Source: an uncultured Mycoplasmatota bacterium
GTDB taxonomy: Bacteria > Bacillota_I > Bacilli_A > RF39 > UBA660
Direction of reading: 5' to 3'
Length of the DNA: 45,258 bases
Assembly (NCBI GenBank): GCA_900542735.1
Contig: UQOS01000006.1
Coordinates: 1-45,258 of the forward strand
Below, piece after piece: positions 25,276-34,180 of this stretch. The notes below the pieces were generated by a model. The model ran no database searches. It saw nothing but the letters and a program-made list of their open reading frames with translations, and was not told where the DNA came from. Each line of letters opens with the position of its first letter. Within the stretch, counting starts at the first letter, position 1. Made by a program: the position numbers and the translations under genes.

Positions 25276-25368
25276 TGTTTGAAGCTCCTGTTTCAAACCG
25301 CATTGAATAGGTTTTAAACAAATTATTTTGTACCTTAAGAGCGAGTCTAGAAAATTTAAGAAGGAGGT
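25276..25368 (+). ncRNA. Probable ribosomal protein L21 leader
   Basis: The roughly 98-nt untranslated region before rplU contains a hairpin GTTTGAA/TTCAAAC (25277-25283 with 25292-25298), a more G/C-rich stretch than its surroundings (around 25294-25310 and 25338-25350), and a second stem CTTAAG/TTTAAG (25334-25339 with 25355-25360, one wobble) just before the AAGGAGG site. Low-GC Gram-positives carry an L21 leader motif here that gives autoregulation by a ribosomal protein. Assignment rests on position and shape, not on a covariance search. Confidence 0.55.
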
Positions 25369-25373
25369 ATATC

Positions 25374-25676
25374 ATGAAAGCAGTTATTAAGACAGGTGGA
25401 AAACAATATTTAGTTTCTGAAGGAAGCGTAATTTTTGTTGAAAAATTAGCTGGTAACGAAGGAGAAAAAGTTGTTTTTGATGAAGTTTTAATGCTTGATT
25501 CTAAAGTAGGAAATCCTTACGTTAGTAAAGCAAGTGTAGAAGGTGAAATCCTTAAACAAGGAAAACAAAAGAAGATTAGAGTGTTTAAGTATAGTCAAAA
25601 AGACAGAAGTAATCGTAGAACACATGGTCATAGACAACCTTATACAAAAATTGAAATTAAAAAAATTAATGGGTAA
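25374..25676 (+). CDS. rplU: 50S ribosomal protein L21
   Basis: The 100-residue protein shows the L21 pattern: MKAVIKTGGKQYLVSEG at the start, DEVLMLD, GNPYVSKASVEGEILKQGKQKKIRVFKYSQKD and a RRTHGHRQPYTKIEIKKI end. L21 binds 23S rRNA in the large subunit. It has a perfect AAGGAGG site and heads the conserved rplU-prp-rpmA operon. Confidence 0.98.
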   Translation: MKAVIKTGGKQYLVSEGSVIFVEKLAGNEGEKVVFDEVLMLDSKVGNPYVSKASVEGEILKQGKQKKIRVFKYSQKDRSNRRTHGHRQPYTKIEIKKING

Positions 25677-25681
25677 TTAAA

Positions 25682-25984
25682 ATGATTAAAGTAAAAACTG
25701 AAAGTAATAAAAAACATATTAATAAAATTGAAATCATTGGCCATGCTGATTATGATGAGTATGGAAAAGATATTGTTTGCAGTAGTGTTAGCAGTATTGT
25801 TACAACAACTGTAAATGGTATTAGTGATATTAATCCTAATTATCTTACGATAGAAGAAGTAAAAGATGGTATGATAATTACTATTTTAGAAACTGATACT
25901 ATCTGTGATAAGTTAATTTTAAATATGTTAAATCTACTTTCCCAACTTTCTGATGGTTATCCAGAAAATATTAAAATTAAGTAA
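25682..25984 (+). CDS. prp: Ribosomal-processing cysteine protease Prp
   Basis: The 100-residue protein has the Prp catalytic pair in GHADYDEYGKDIVCSSVS: the His of GHA and the Cys of VCSSVS. Prp cleaves the N-terminal extension of ribosomal protein L27 in Bacillota and relatives. The next gene encodes an L27 that has exactly such an extension. It lies 5 nt after rplU and 12 nt before rpmA. Length is typical. Confidence 0.96.
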   Translation: MIKVKTESNKKHINKIEIIGHADYDEYGKDIVCSSVSSIVTTTVNGISDINPNYLTIEEVKDGMIITILETDTICDKLILNMLNLLSQLSDGYPENIKIK

Positions 25985-25996
25985 GGAGGAACAAAG

Positions 25997-26287
25997 ATGA
26001 ACAGATTATTTTTAAATATACAATACTTTGCTCACCACAAAGGACAAGGTTCTACATCTAATGGTCGTGATTCAGCTGGTCGTAGATTAGGAGCTAAAGC
26101 TAGTGATGGTGAATTTGTTACAGCTGGAAGTATTATTTACCGTCAAAGAGGAACTAAAATATTCCCAGGTAAGAATGTTCGTCGTGGAAATGATGATACA
26201 TTATTCTCTACAATTGATGGAATCGTTAAATTTGAAAGATTAGGTAGAGATAAAAAACAAGCTAGTGTTTATGAAGTAGAAGAATAG
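25997..26287 (+). CDS. rpmA: 50S ribosomal protein L27 with cleavable N-terminal extension
   Basis: The 96-residue L27 begins MNRLFLNIQYFAHHKGQGST. The LNIQYF segment before AHHKG is the Prp cleavage site, so mature L27 starts at AHHKG, placing its tail near the peptidyl transferase centre. The rest is standard: NGRDSAGRRLGAKASDG, GSIIYRQRGTKIFPG, GRDKKQASVY. It has an AAGGAGG site. Confidence 0.98.
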   Translation: MNRLFLNIQYFAHHKGQGSTSNGRDSAGRRLGAKASDGEFVTAGSIIYRQRGTKIFPGKNVRRGNDDTLFSTIDGIVKFERLGRDKKQASVYEVEE

Positions 26288-26304
26288 TTAGACTATTCTT
26301 TTCT
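26280..26304 (+). terminator. Terminator of the L21-L27 operon
   Basis: A perfect 9-bp stem AAGAATAGT (26280-26288) and ACTATTCTT (26292-26300) with a 3-nt loop is followed by T-rich sequence. It includes the rpmA stop codon. Confidence 0.75.
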
Positions 26305-26340
26305 TATGCTTTATTTTATAATTATAGTGATGGTGGTATT

Positions 26341-26751
26341 ATGAAAAGCATTCAATATGAAAAATCTTGTGGTACTGTTACTTTTAAGGAAATGAATCAT
26401 AAAAGATATTATTTATTAATTCATCATAATAAAGGACATTGGGGTTTTCCTAAGGGACATATAGAAAATAGTGAAACAGAAGAAGAAACGGCTATTCGTG
26501 AAACTAAAGAAGAAACAAATGTTGATTCTGTTATTATTCCAGGATTTAGGGAAGTAATTACTTATAGTCCTAAAGAGAATGTGATGAAAGATGTCGTTTT
26601 CTTTTTGGCTAATCCTAAAACTGATAGTTTAATTCCACAAGAAATAGAAGTAAGTGATGTTAGATGGGTAGAAGAAAGTGAAGTTATGAATATAATTACT
26701 TATAAAGATGAAAAAGAAATATTTGAAAAAGTTCTAAGTTACATTCATTAA
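26341..26751 (+). CDS. Nudix hydrolase, diadenosine tetraphosphatase-like
   Basis: The 136-residue protein contains the Nudix box G-x5-E-x7-REUxEE as GHIENSETEEETAIRETKEETN (shown in two parts: GHIENSETEEE then TAIRETKEET), residues about 39-60, preceded by WGFPKGH. The AGAVxF-type start CGTVTFK and the WGFPKG context match the bis(5'-nucleosyl)-tetraphosphatase group. It would hydrolyse dinucleoside polyphosphates or other nucleoside diphosphate derivatives in the cytoplasm. A TATAAT (26317-26322) just upstream may be its -10 box. Substrate is inferred from the family only. Confidence 0.88.
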   Translation: MKSIQYEKSCGTVTFKEMNHKRYYLLIHHNKGHWGFPKGHIENSETEEETAIRETKEETNVDSVIIPGFREVITYSPKENVMKDVVFFLANPKTDSLIPQEIEVSDVRWVEESEVMNIITYKDEKEIFEKVLSYIH

Positions 26752-26786
26752 ATTATATGATAAACTAATTTTAGAGAGGATTTATT

Positions 26787-28196
26787 ATGGAAGAACAATT
26801 AGGAAAATTTATTTTAGAATTATATCGTAATGGCATTAAAATGGATCATGATAAATTAAATGGTTTATTAGAAGAAGTAAGTCAAATTTTAACTTATAGT
26901 AAAGATAAAACTAAAAAAGAAATGGTAGAAGAGTTAATAAAACGATATACTAATGATATTGCTTCTATTTTAAATAATAGGGACCTAATACCTGGTTATA
27001 GTGTTGGAGTCCATGTCGGAAATACTACTATACAGATGATGGAAGGTTATACTGATTCTACTAGAAGTAAGAAAATAGATGAAAACACTATGTTTGATAT
27101 TGCGTCTTGTAGTAAGTTGTTTACTCAAATTATTGCTTATAATTTAATTCATGATGGCATTTTATCATTTGATGATAAGGTTATGGAACTTGACCCTAGA
27201 TTTACACAATTAGGTAATTTAACGATAGGTGATATTACTAGTTTTAATGTGGAATTTAGAACACCTGGTAGGATAGAAGATGCTGAAAGTAAAAATGATG
27301 CTTACCGTATTTTATTTAACACACAAGTAGTAGAAAAGAATAAGTATAATTATAATGATATTGGTTTAATGATTTTAAAAGAAGTAATGGAAGCAACTAC
27401 TAGTAAAACTTATGAAGAATTATTTAATCAGTATATTGTTTCTAAATTAGGATTAACAGATACTTATGTTAATGTTCCTACTAATAGATATCAAGATTTA
27501 ACAGCTTCTCCTAATAGTAATATCGGATTAGTAAATGATCCAAAAGCTGTAATCTTAGGTGGTTATAGTGGACATGCAGGAGTATTTGCAAGTAATAACG
27601 ATTTATTAAAGGTTGGAAGTGGTATTTTAGAAGATAAGTTAATACCACAGGAAATGGTAAAAGATACTTATACACCAGGTACTTATGATAATAGAAGAGG
27701 TATTATGGGAAATACTTATGTTTACCATGAGGAGGGATTAGATAAATCTTTTGTTAGCAATAATGAATCTAATGAAAGCTTTAGAGTACAAGGTAGTACT
27801 AGAAATGTTTTTGGAGCTAGTAGGTATCATTTATCAAATGGTGTTTATGTAAATAGTAATTCTATTTTATTAAATCCAGCTTCTATGGATTTAGAATATG
27901 CTATTACTTTACAAAAGGAAATTAATTCACGTGCTTTACAGAGATGGATAGCAAAAGATCCAGTTCATAATGATAGAACTAATTTTAAAGAAAGTTTATT
28001 GATTAAAAATTTTGCTGTCAATAATCAAGAATTTAAGTTAATTGATGTTAGAAGTATGGTACCACTTGGTAAAACGAGTGATCCAATTACAGAATTAACA
28101 GCTGAGTTATCTATCAAATTAATGTTTTTAGATTCTGTACTTAAAAACTATGAATCTGAAAAAGATAGGAATGAAGAAATTAATATTAAAATGTAA
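26787..28196 (+). CDS. Serine hydrolase, class C beta-lactamase fold
   Basis: The 469-residue protein has the penicillin-binding-protein-like catalytic pattern: SCSK (Ser107 to Lys110) in FDIASCSKLF, a YND motif (about 189-191), and GHAGVF as the third-motif region. A helical N-terminal extension (1-60) precedes the domain. No signal peptide or membrane segment is visible, so it is apparently cytoplasmic, unusual for a peptidoglycan enzyme; an esterase or D-aminopeptidase-type activity is possible. It has a GAGAGGA site 35 nt after the Nudix gene and is followed by a terminator. The substrate is unknown. Confidence 0.87.
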   Translation: MEEQLGKFILELYRNGIKMDHDKLNGLLEEVSQILTYSKDKTKKEMVEELIKRYTNDIASILNNRDLIPGYSVGVHVGNTTIQMMEGYTDSTRSKKIDENTMFDIASCSKLFTQIIAYNLIHDGILSFDDKVMELDPRFTQLGNLTIGDITSFNVEFRTPGRIEDAESKNDAYRILFNTQVVEKNKYNYNDIGLMILKEVMEATTSKTYEELFNQYIVSKLGLTDTYVNVPTNRYQDLTASPNSNIGLVNDPKAVILGGYSGHAGVFASNNDLLKVGSGILEDKLIPQEMVKDTYTPGTYDNRRGIMGNTYVYHEEGLDKSFVSNNESNESFRVQGSTRNVFGASRYHLSNGVYVNSNSILLNPASMDLEYAITLQKEINSRALQRWIAKDPVHNDRTNFKESLLIKNFAVNNQEFKLIDVRSMVPLGKTSDPITELTAELSIKLMFLDSVLKNYESEKDRNEEINIKM

Positions 28197-28202
28197 TTAT
28201 TA

Positions 28203-28226
28203 AGATATACTTTTGTATGTCTTTTT
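28203..28226 (+). terminator. Terminator after the serine hydrolase gene
   Basis: AGATATAC (28203-28210) pairs with GTATGTCT (28215-28222), one wobble pair, with a 4-nt loop and a run of T. Confidence 0.7.
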
Positions 28227-28241
28227 GTGGTATGAGGCAGT

Positions 28242-29102
28242 ATGCAAGAAGAAAAGAAATTAGTGGAAGTAGTAAATGAAAAGACTTCAGCTTTATATTT
28301 AGAATTTTTAAAGAGTTTTTCTCATTTTTGTAGTGATGAAGTTTATAGTAATTTAAATCAAAATAAGATTTGCTATGAAGATTTAACTGGGTTACTATAT
28401 TTAAGATATCGTATTATTGGTTATTATGATTATAACAGAATAAGACAGGTAGTTATTGATGAAGCACAGGATTATGGTGAGTTCTTTTATGCTACTCTTA
28501 AGAAGATAATGAAAAATGCTACTTTTAGTATTTTTGGAGATTTAGCTCAGACTATTTATCGTTATCGTACAATAGAAACTTGGGATAAACTAACTAAATT
28601 AGGTTACTGTGATAATTTAAAAATATTATCTAAAAGCTATCGTACTAATATTGAAATTATGGAAGAAGCTAATAAGATTAATGAATATTTAGGATTAACT
28701 AGGGCAGAAGCTGTTGTGAGACATGGGAAAAAGATAGCTTATGTTAAGAACGGAAATATATTAGAATTAGTAAATAACTTGTTAGAAACCGGTTATGAAA
28801 CAATAGCAATTATTAGTAAAAATGAAGAAGACGCTAAAATAATATATGAAAAGTTAAAAAAGGAAATAGATATTACATTAATTACTGATAAAAGTAATGA
28901 ATATAGAGGAGGAATATGTTCTATTACTAGTAGTTTATCTAAGGGGTTAGAGTTTGATAGTGTAATTATTAATAAGGTAGATAGTGATATATTTGATATT
29001 CATAATCCATATGATATGAAACTATTATATGTATCTATGACTAGAGCACTTCATGAAGAAATTATAGTTTATCAAAATGAATTAGTAGATGTATTGAAAT
29101 AG
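28242..29102 (+). pseudogene. C-terminal half of a HelD/UvrD-like superfamily 1 helicase
   Basis: The 286-residue product contains only late helicase motifs: VVIDEAQDYG (motif II, about 68-77), IFGDLAQTIYRYR (motif III), SYRTN (motif IV), SSLSKGLEFDSVII (motif V) and LLYVSMTRAL (motif VI). The Walker A half, found upstream in complete proteins, is absent. The wording around GDLAQ and DEAQDY is closest to HelD, an RNA polymerase recycling factor. It cannot bind ATP normally, so it is either a truncated gene or a protein working with another partner. A start is available at 28242 but the binding site (GAGGCAG) is modest. Confidence 0.7.
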
Positions 29103-29188
29103 TGAGAATTCAGGTATTCAGATAGATAAGAAGTATTGAGTAATTTTTATTATATTATTTATAAAATGAACTAAGAATCTTAAAACAA

Positions 29189-29217
29189 TTGAAAATATAT
29201 AACAGATTTGTTACTAT
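29189..29217 (+). promoter_or_regulatory. Candidate promoter of the broken lipoprotein gene
   Basis: TTGAAA (29189-29194) and TACTAT (29212-29217) are 17 nt apart, about 20 bp before the start codon. The remainder of 29103-29188 shows nothing else. Confidence 0.4.
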
Positions 29218-29236
29218 ATAGTTAGAGGAGTATATG

Positions 29237-30022
29237 ATGAATAAGATAATTAGTGTAGAAGAATCTAATCAGATTCAAAAATTACAGAGAAAAAAATTAA
29301 ATTATAAAATTGGTACTTTTTGTGCCGCTATCTTAATTGCTTTTTCAAATACTGGGTGTGGTTTTAATCAAACAGAAAAAGATTTTAGTCAATATGAATA
29401 AGGAGAAAGTACAAATCATTTTAATCTAAAAAATGCTTTATACCAAACATTTGATTTTGATATACTTACATCACCTGATAAAATAAAAGTTTACCATAAC
29501 TTAAATAATACAGGATATTTGTTAAGTTATGATATCAGCCGTGATATAAGCAGTAATAGTGATGAATGGGAAATATTAGGAACTTTTGAAGATTATGATA
29601 TTTCTTCTGATTTGTTATCTTTTTATAACCAAACAAATGAAACAGTTAACTGTTATAGAGAATATGTAAGAGAGTATAATGCTAATACGAATCAATACAG
29701 TGAATGGCATTCTACAGATAATACTATAGCTATAACTGATGCTGTACCACAGATAACTCCAACTAGTGAATGGAGACTTGATGCATTTGATAATACGAAT
29801 ACTTATACCTATCAGGATCTTAATATTTATACTAGTGATTCTTTTGTTGTTCCTACTAGTGGAGAAATTAATGATGCTACAAATACTACATCTAGTATTT
29901 ATATAGGAATCGATAATCTAGAAAATGATTTAAAAACTGTTAGCCCAGCAAAATGGGAGAACAAAGGGAACCTAGATAACTATGTAAATAGTATGACACA
30001 TACTGTAGAAAGAGGTAGATAG
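29237..30022 (+). pseudogene. Lipoprotein gene interrupted by an in-frame TAA
   Basis: The frame from ATG 29237 encodes 54 residues with a hydrophobic signal and lipobox-like NTGC, then a TAA at 29399-29401. The same frame then stays open for 206 more codons to the stop at 30022. The downstream part reads as an extracellular protein rich in Asn, Thr, Ser and Asp, with aromatic strands such as SEWRLDAFDNT. No start codon with a suitable site follows the TAA, although AAGGAG directly overlaps it. A single substitution such as CAA or GAA to TAA would explain this. A binding site AGAGGAG precedes the start. I do not recognise a family. Confidence 0.7.
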
Positions 30023-30024
30023 TT

Positions 30025-30291
30025 ATGAATAGAATAGGTAAGATTATTATGCTTGATGATCAAACGAAATATATGATAATGGATCAAGGTAACTATAATC
30101 AAAAATGTTATTTTATGATAAGTAAGTTAGATAATTTTGATAATCTAACAGAAGAATTTTCTATTATAGAAGAAGAAGTAGTAAATGGTGAAAGTTTATT
30201 ATCAAAAGTAACAGATAACCAATTATTAGAAGCGTTGGCTAAATATTTTAGAGAAAGAGCATTAAAATCAGAAGAAATGCCTTCATTATAA
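30025..30291 (+). CDS. Hypothetical small protein
   Basis: The 88-residue protein has no signal or membrane segment. A beta-rich first half (GKIIMLDDQTKYMIMDQG, CYFMISKLD, EFSIIEEEV) is followed by a helical end (DNQLLEALAKYFRERA). It resembles small regulatory or accessory proteins of DUF1292 type in layout, but the match is not convincing. It starts 2 nt after the end of the broken lipoprotein frame, so it was probably coupled to it and may be poorly expressed if that gene is dead. Confidence 0.65.
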   Translation: MNRIGKIIMLDDQTKYMIMDQGNYNQKCYFMISKLDNFDNLTEEFSIIEEEVVNGESLLSKVTDNQLLEALAKYFRERALKSEEMPSL

Positions 30292-30333
30292 AAAATAAAT
30301 TAATAATACAAATACTAGCAGTAAATATTGAAA

Positions 30334-30362
30334 TTGACAAAGAGTAAATTTTATGTTATAAT
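30334..30362 (+). promoter_or_regulatory. Consensus sigma-A promoter for the AMP-forming ligase gene
   Basis: Perfect TTGACA (30334-30339) and perfect TATAAT (30357-30362) are separated by 17 nt, with TG at the extended position. It is the only promoter in the window matching the consensus at both boxes. Confidence 0.9.
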
Positions 30363-30408
30363 ATGCCCAATTTCAAGCGGTATTAGAAATAGAAAGAGGG
30401 AAGAAAGA

Positions 30409-32256
30409 ATGGAATTAAAGGAGTATAGAAATAAGATAGCTAATTTAACTATTGATGAACAAATTTTAAGAAATTTATATTTAAGAAATCTTGCAATTGG
30501 AAAGGTGCAAGGACCAAATACTGGCTATGCTAGTATTGATAAACCTTGGTTAAAATATTATGATGAAGACGCAATAACAAGATATCAGAAAATTGAAACA
30601 ATATATGAATGCATTTATTCTAATAATAAAGAACATTTAAATGATATTGTTATTAATTATTATGGTAATAAAATAACATATGCTGATTTTTTCAAACAAA
30701 TTGATAATGCTAGTGCCAACTTTTTAAAATTAGGAGTAAAAAAAGGTGAAGTAGTTGCGGTTTGTATGCCTTCTACTCCAGAAGCATTAATATGCATATA
30801 TGCTTTAAACAAAATTGGTGCCATTCCTAATATGCTAGATCCAAGGTATAATGAAAAAAGTTTAGAAGAATTGATAAATGAGTGCAATTCTAAGCATTTA
30901 GTTTATATTGATTTATGTGAAGAAAAACTTAATAAAATTATTGGTAATACTAAAATAGAAAAAATGATAAGTTTACCTGTTGATTATTCATTTCCTAAAA
31001 TTACAAAAGCATTATATAATTTCAAAAATAGAAAAATGTCTAAAATGGAAAAAGCTAAAAATGAAATTAAACTTGAATGGTATGATTTTATAAATGGTAA
31101 TTTTTCTACTAATGATAATGATGAGGTTTATGAAGAAATACCTGATTTAGCGGTTATTATTCATAGTAGTGGTTCTACTGGTAAACCAAAGTCAATATTG
31201 CTTTCTAACAATAATATTAATTCAATAATTTTTCAATATAATGATACCAAAATTCCATTTGAAAGAGGACAAAGTATTTTATCAATAATACCACCATTTT
31301 CATCATATGGATTATGTAGTTCTATACATATGGCTATTTCGTCTGGCGTAACTTCTATATTAATTCCTAAATTTAATCCAGATTATTTTGATAAATTAAT
31401 TATGAAATATAAACCAAATCATGTTTTAGGTGTTCCAAGTTTCTATGATAAACTAACTACTAGCAAGAGAATAAAACATAAAGATCTATCTTTTTTAAAA
31501 GATCCAGCTGTTGGAGGAGATAATATGCTTCCAGTTGTAGAAAGAAAGATTAATCAGTTCTTTTTAGAACATAACAACCCTAATAAATTAATTAAAGGTT
31601 ATGGTATGAGTGAAATGAGTTCTAGTTCTTGTACATGTATGGGAGATATAAATCCAATAACTAGTGTAGGCATTCCACTTTCTAAAACTGAAATAGCTAT
31701 TTTTGACCAAACTAGCGATAGTGAATTAGAGTATGGCAAAGTGGGAGAAATTAATATTTCTGGACCTGGTTTATTTATCGGTTACCTTAATAATGATAAC
31801 TTAAATAAAAAAACAAAAATTATAAGAGATGGCAAAGAGTTCATTAAAACAGGAGATTTAGGTTATATGACTGAAGATGGCTTTTTATATCATAGTGGAA
31901 GAATTAAACGTATGATAGTTAGATATGATGGCTATAAAATATACCCAAATAAACTTGAAAATATCTTATTAGAAAATCCATGTGTACAAGAGTGTGCCAT
32001 TGTTTGTACTAATATTCCAAATATTGGAAATATGCCTGTAGCATGTATTAGTTTAAATAATGATTGTGATTATGATATGGCAAGAGACTCTATTAATTTG
32101 ACTATTAATGATAAATTTACTGAAAGGGAAGTACCATATGATATCAATTTTTATGATACATTACCAAAAACTTCCTTTGGAAAATTAGATGTAGAGAAAA
32201 TGAAAGATGATTGTCAAGCTAAATATACAATAGAATATGTAAAGAAGAAAAATTAG
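30409..32256 (+). CDS. AMP-dependent acyl-CoA synthetase/ligase family protein
   Basis: The 615-residue adenylating enzyme has the A3 loop HSSGSTGKPKS, the A5 motif KGYGMSEMSSS, the A7-A8 region TGDLGYMTEDGFLYHSGRIK, and an A10-like LPKTSFGKLD with the catalytic Lys. It should activate a carboxylic acid as the acyl-adenylate, then pass it to CoA or a carrier. The start ATG 30409 follows AGAGGGAAG and lies 47 bp after the -10 box; a frame opening at 30328 is upstream of the promoter and was rejected. It is closed by its own terminator. The acid substrate is unknown; no carrier protein gene is adjacent. Confidence 0.88.
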   Translation: MELKEYRNKIANLTIDEQILRNLYLRNLAIGKVQGPNTGYASIDKPWLKYYDEDAITRYQKIETIYECIYSNNKEHLNDIVINYYGNKITYADFFKQIDNASANFLKLGVKKGEVVAVCMPSTPEALICIYALNKIGAIPNMLDPRYNEKSLEELINECNSKHLVYIDLCEEKLNKIIGNTKIEKMISLPVDYSFPKITKALYNFKNRKMSKMEKAKNEIKLEWYDFINGNFSTNDNDEVYEEIPDLAVIIHSSGSTGKPKSILLSNNNINSIIFQYNDTKIPFERGQSILSIIPPFSSYGLCSSIHMAISSGVTSILIPKFNPDYFDKLIMKYKPNHVLGVPSFYDKLTTSKRIKHKDLSFLKDPAVGGDNMLPVVERKINQFFLEHNNPNKLIKGYGMSEMSSSSCTCMGDINPITSVGIPLSKTEIAIFDQTSDSELEYGKVGEINISGPGLFIGYLNNDNLNKKTKIIRDGKEFIKTGDLGYMTEDGFLYHSGRIKRMIVRYDGYKIYPNKLENILLENPCVQECAIVCTNIPNIGNMPVACISLNNDCDYDMARDSINLTINDKFTEREVPYDINFYDTLPKTSFGKLDVEKMKDDCQAKYTIEYVKKKN

Positions 32257-32259
32257 TTT

Positions 32260-32283
32260 AAAGACCTGAAAAGGTCTTTTTTT
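32260..32283 (+). terminator. Terminator after the ligase gene
   Basis: A perfect 8-bp stem AAAGACCT (32260-32267) and AGGTCTTT (32272-32279) with a GAAA loop is followed by a T-run. Confidence 0.9.
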
Positions 32284-32331
32284 CTTTTTCATATTATTGT
32301 ATAATTGTCTATGATAGGTGGTTGATGATTT

Positions 32332-34140
32332 ATGTTAGGTATTTCTTTTTCTTTTATTAGTTTAGTTTATTCTTTACTATTAACAACTGTATTTTTTGGT
32401 AAAAAGAGATATAATTCAAATGAAAATAAAATGTATTCTTTATTAATAATTATTAATTTAATTGGTTTAGCTATAGCTATTCTTTGTTATTTTTTTATGA
32501 AGAATATGGAAGTATATTCTATTATGAATATTATTTTTTCAAAATTATATTTAGTCTATTTGTGTACTTGGATTACTATTTTTACATTATATGTTTATTT
32601 AATATCTGCTAAAGAATTTAGAAATAAGATATTTACATATTCAATATCTGTTATTGCAACTGTTTCCATTTTACTATCAATTATTCTTAAAATAAATTAT
32701 TACAATAACGATGTTGTATATAGTTATGGACCTGCTTGTGATTTTTGTTACATTTATAGTATGGTTATGTTGGTAATTTGTATTATTTTAATGATTAAAG
32801 GATATAATAAGGAGAATTCTTTAAAATATATACCATTAATTATTTATATTTTAGTTGGAAGTGCTGTTACTTTGATTCAAAAACTTAATCCAGGGTTATT
32901 ATTAATTACTTCAATGGAAACTTTTGTTACTTTTTTAATGTATTTCACAATAGAAAATCCCGATATGAAATTGATAAATGAGCTTAACATAGCCAAAAGT
33001 CAAGCAGAACGTGCTAACCAAGCTAAAAGTGATTTTTTAAGTAATATGAGTCATGAAATTAGAACACCACTAAATGCTATTGTTGGCTTTAGTCAAGCAT
33101 TACAAGAAGAAAACTTACCACCTCAAGCACAAGATGAAGTAAAAGATATTGTAATGGCTAGTGAGACTTTATTAGATATTGTAAATGGTATTTTAGATAT
33201 CTCTAAGATAGAAGCAAATAAATTAGAAATTGTTAGTACGGAATATAGTTTACAAGCAGTACTTGATGAACTTGTTTCTCTATCAAAAGCAAGACTAGGC
33301 GAAAAACCTATTGAGTTTAGATGTGTATTTGATCCATCAATTCCACCTTATTTATATGGTGATAAAGTGCGTGTAAAACAAGTTGTACTAAATATATTAA
33401 CTAATGCTATTAAATATACAAAACAAGGATTTATTGAATTTAAAGTATCTTCTATTCAAAAAGATGGAGTATGTCGTTTAATTATTTCTGTAGAAGATTC
33501 CGGAATTGGTATTAAATCTGAAAGTATTAATAAACTATTTACTAAGTTTGAACGCCTTGATATTGAAAAAAATAATACTATTGAAGGAACAGGATTAGGC
33601 CTTGCTATTACTAAGAAATTACTAGAATTAATGGGTGGACAAATAGTAGTTCAAAGTGTTTATGGAAAAGGTTCTAAGTTTACTATTGCTCTTGATCAAA
33701 AAATAGTAACGAATCCAACTACTGTAGTAGAAACCAAAACTGTTGTAGCTACTTCTAAACTAGATTTAACTGGTAAGAAGATACTAGTAGTAGATGATAA
33801 TATGATTAATTTAAAAGTTGCTAGTCGTTTATTAAAAGATTATAACTGTCTTGTTGATACTGCAAATAGTGGCTTTGAGTGTATTGATAAAATAAGTAAT
33901 GGAGCTAGCTATGATTTAATATTAATGGACGATATGATGCCTAAGATGAGTGGAGTAGAAACATTCCATAAATTAAAAGAAAATGAGAATTTTCATATTC
34001 CAACCGTAGCTCTAACTGCAAATGCTATTTCTGGTATGAAAGAAAAATATTTGCAAGAGGGATTCCAAGATTATTTAGCTAAACCAATTGAAAAGACAGA
34101 ATTATACAGAGTATTAGTAAAATTTTTACAACAAAAATAA
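32332..34140 (+). CDS. Membrane hybrid sensor histidine kinase with receiver domain
   Basis: The 602-residue protein has about seven membrane segments (residues 1-205) forming an MHYT/7TM-like sensor without a large outside domain. HisKA follows with SNMSHEIRTPLNA (phosphoacceptor His241), then HATPase_c motifs NILTNAIKYT, EDSGIGI and GTGLGLAITKKLLELMGG. A C-terminal receiver begins ILVVDDN with phosphoacceptor Asp533 in LILMDDMMP, and AKP near the end. The HPt-receiver protein 41 nt downstream is the natural partner for a multi-step phosphorelay. A TATAAT at 32300-32305 may be its -10. The signal sensed is unknown. Confidence 0.93.
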   Translation: MLGISFSFISLVYSLLLTTVFFGKKRYNSNENKMYSLLIIINLIGLAIAILCYFFMKNMEVYSIMNIIFSKLYLVYLCTWITIFTLYVYLISAKEFRNKIFTYSISVIATVSILLSIILKINYYNNDVVYSYGPACDFCYIYSMVMLVICIILMIKGYNKENSLKYIPLIIYILVGSAVTLIQKLNPGLLLITSMETFVTFLMYFTIENPDMKLINELNIAKSQAERANQAKSDFLSNMSHEIRTPLNAIVGFSQALQEENLPPQAQDEVKDIVMASETLLDIVNGILDISKIEANKLEIVSTEYSLQAVLDELVSLSKARLGEKPIEFRCVFDPSIPPYLYGDKVRVKQVVLNILTNAIKYTKQGFIEFKVSSIQKDGVCRLIISVEDSGIGIKSESINKLFTKFERLDIEKNNTIEGTGLGLAITKKLLELMGGQIVVQSVYGKGSKFTIALDQKIVTNPTTVVETKTVVATSKLDLTGKKILVVDDNMINLKVASRLLKDYNCLVDTANSGFECIDKISNGASYDLILMDDMMPKMSGVETFHKLKENENFHIPTVALTANAISGMKEKYLQEGFQDYLAKPIEKTELYRVLVKFLQQK

Positions 34141-34180
34141 AAAGTATGATATACTTATTAATGATAAGGAGTGTATAAAG

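Noticed and set aside
30328..30408. Upstream extension of the AMP-forming ligase
   Set aside because: The extension begins before the consensus promoter, so it could not be on that transcript; ATG 30409 has a good binding site.
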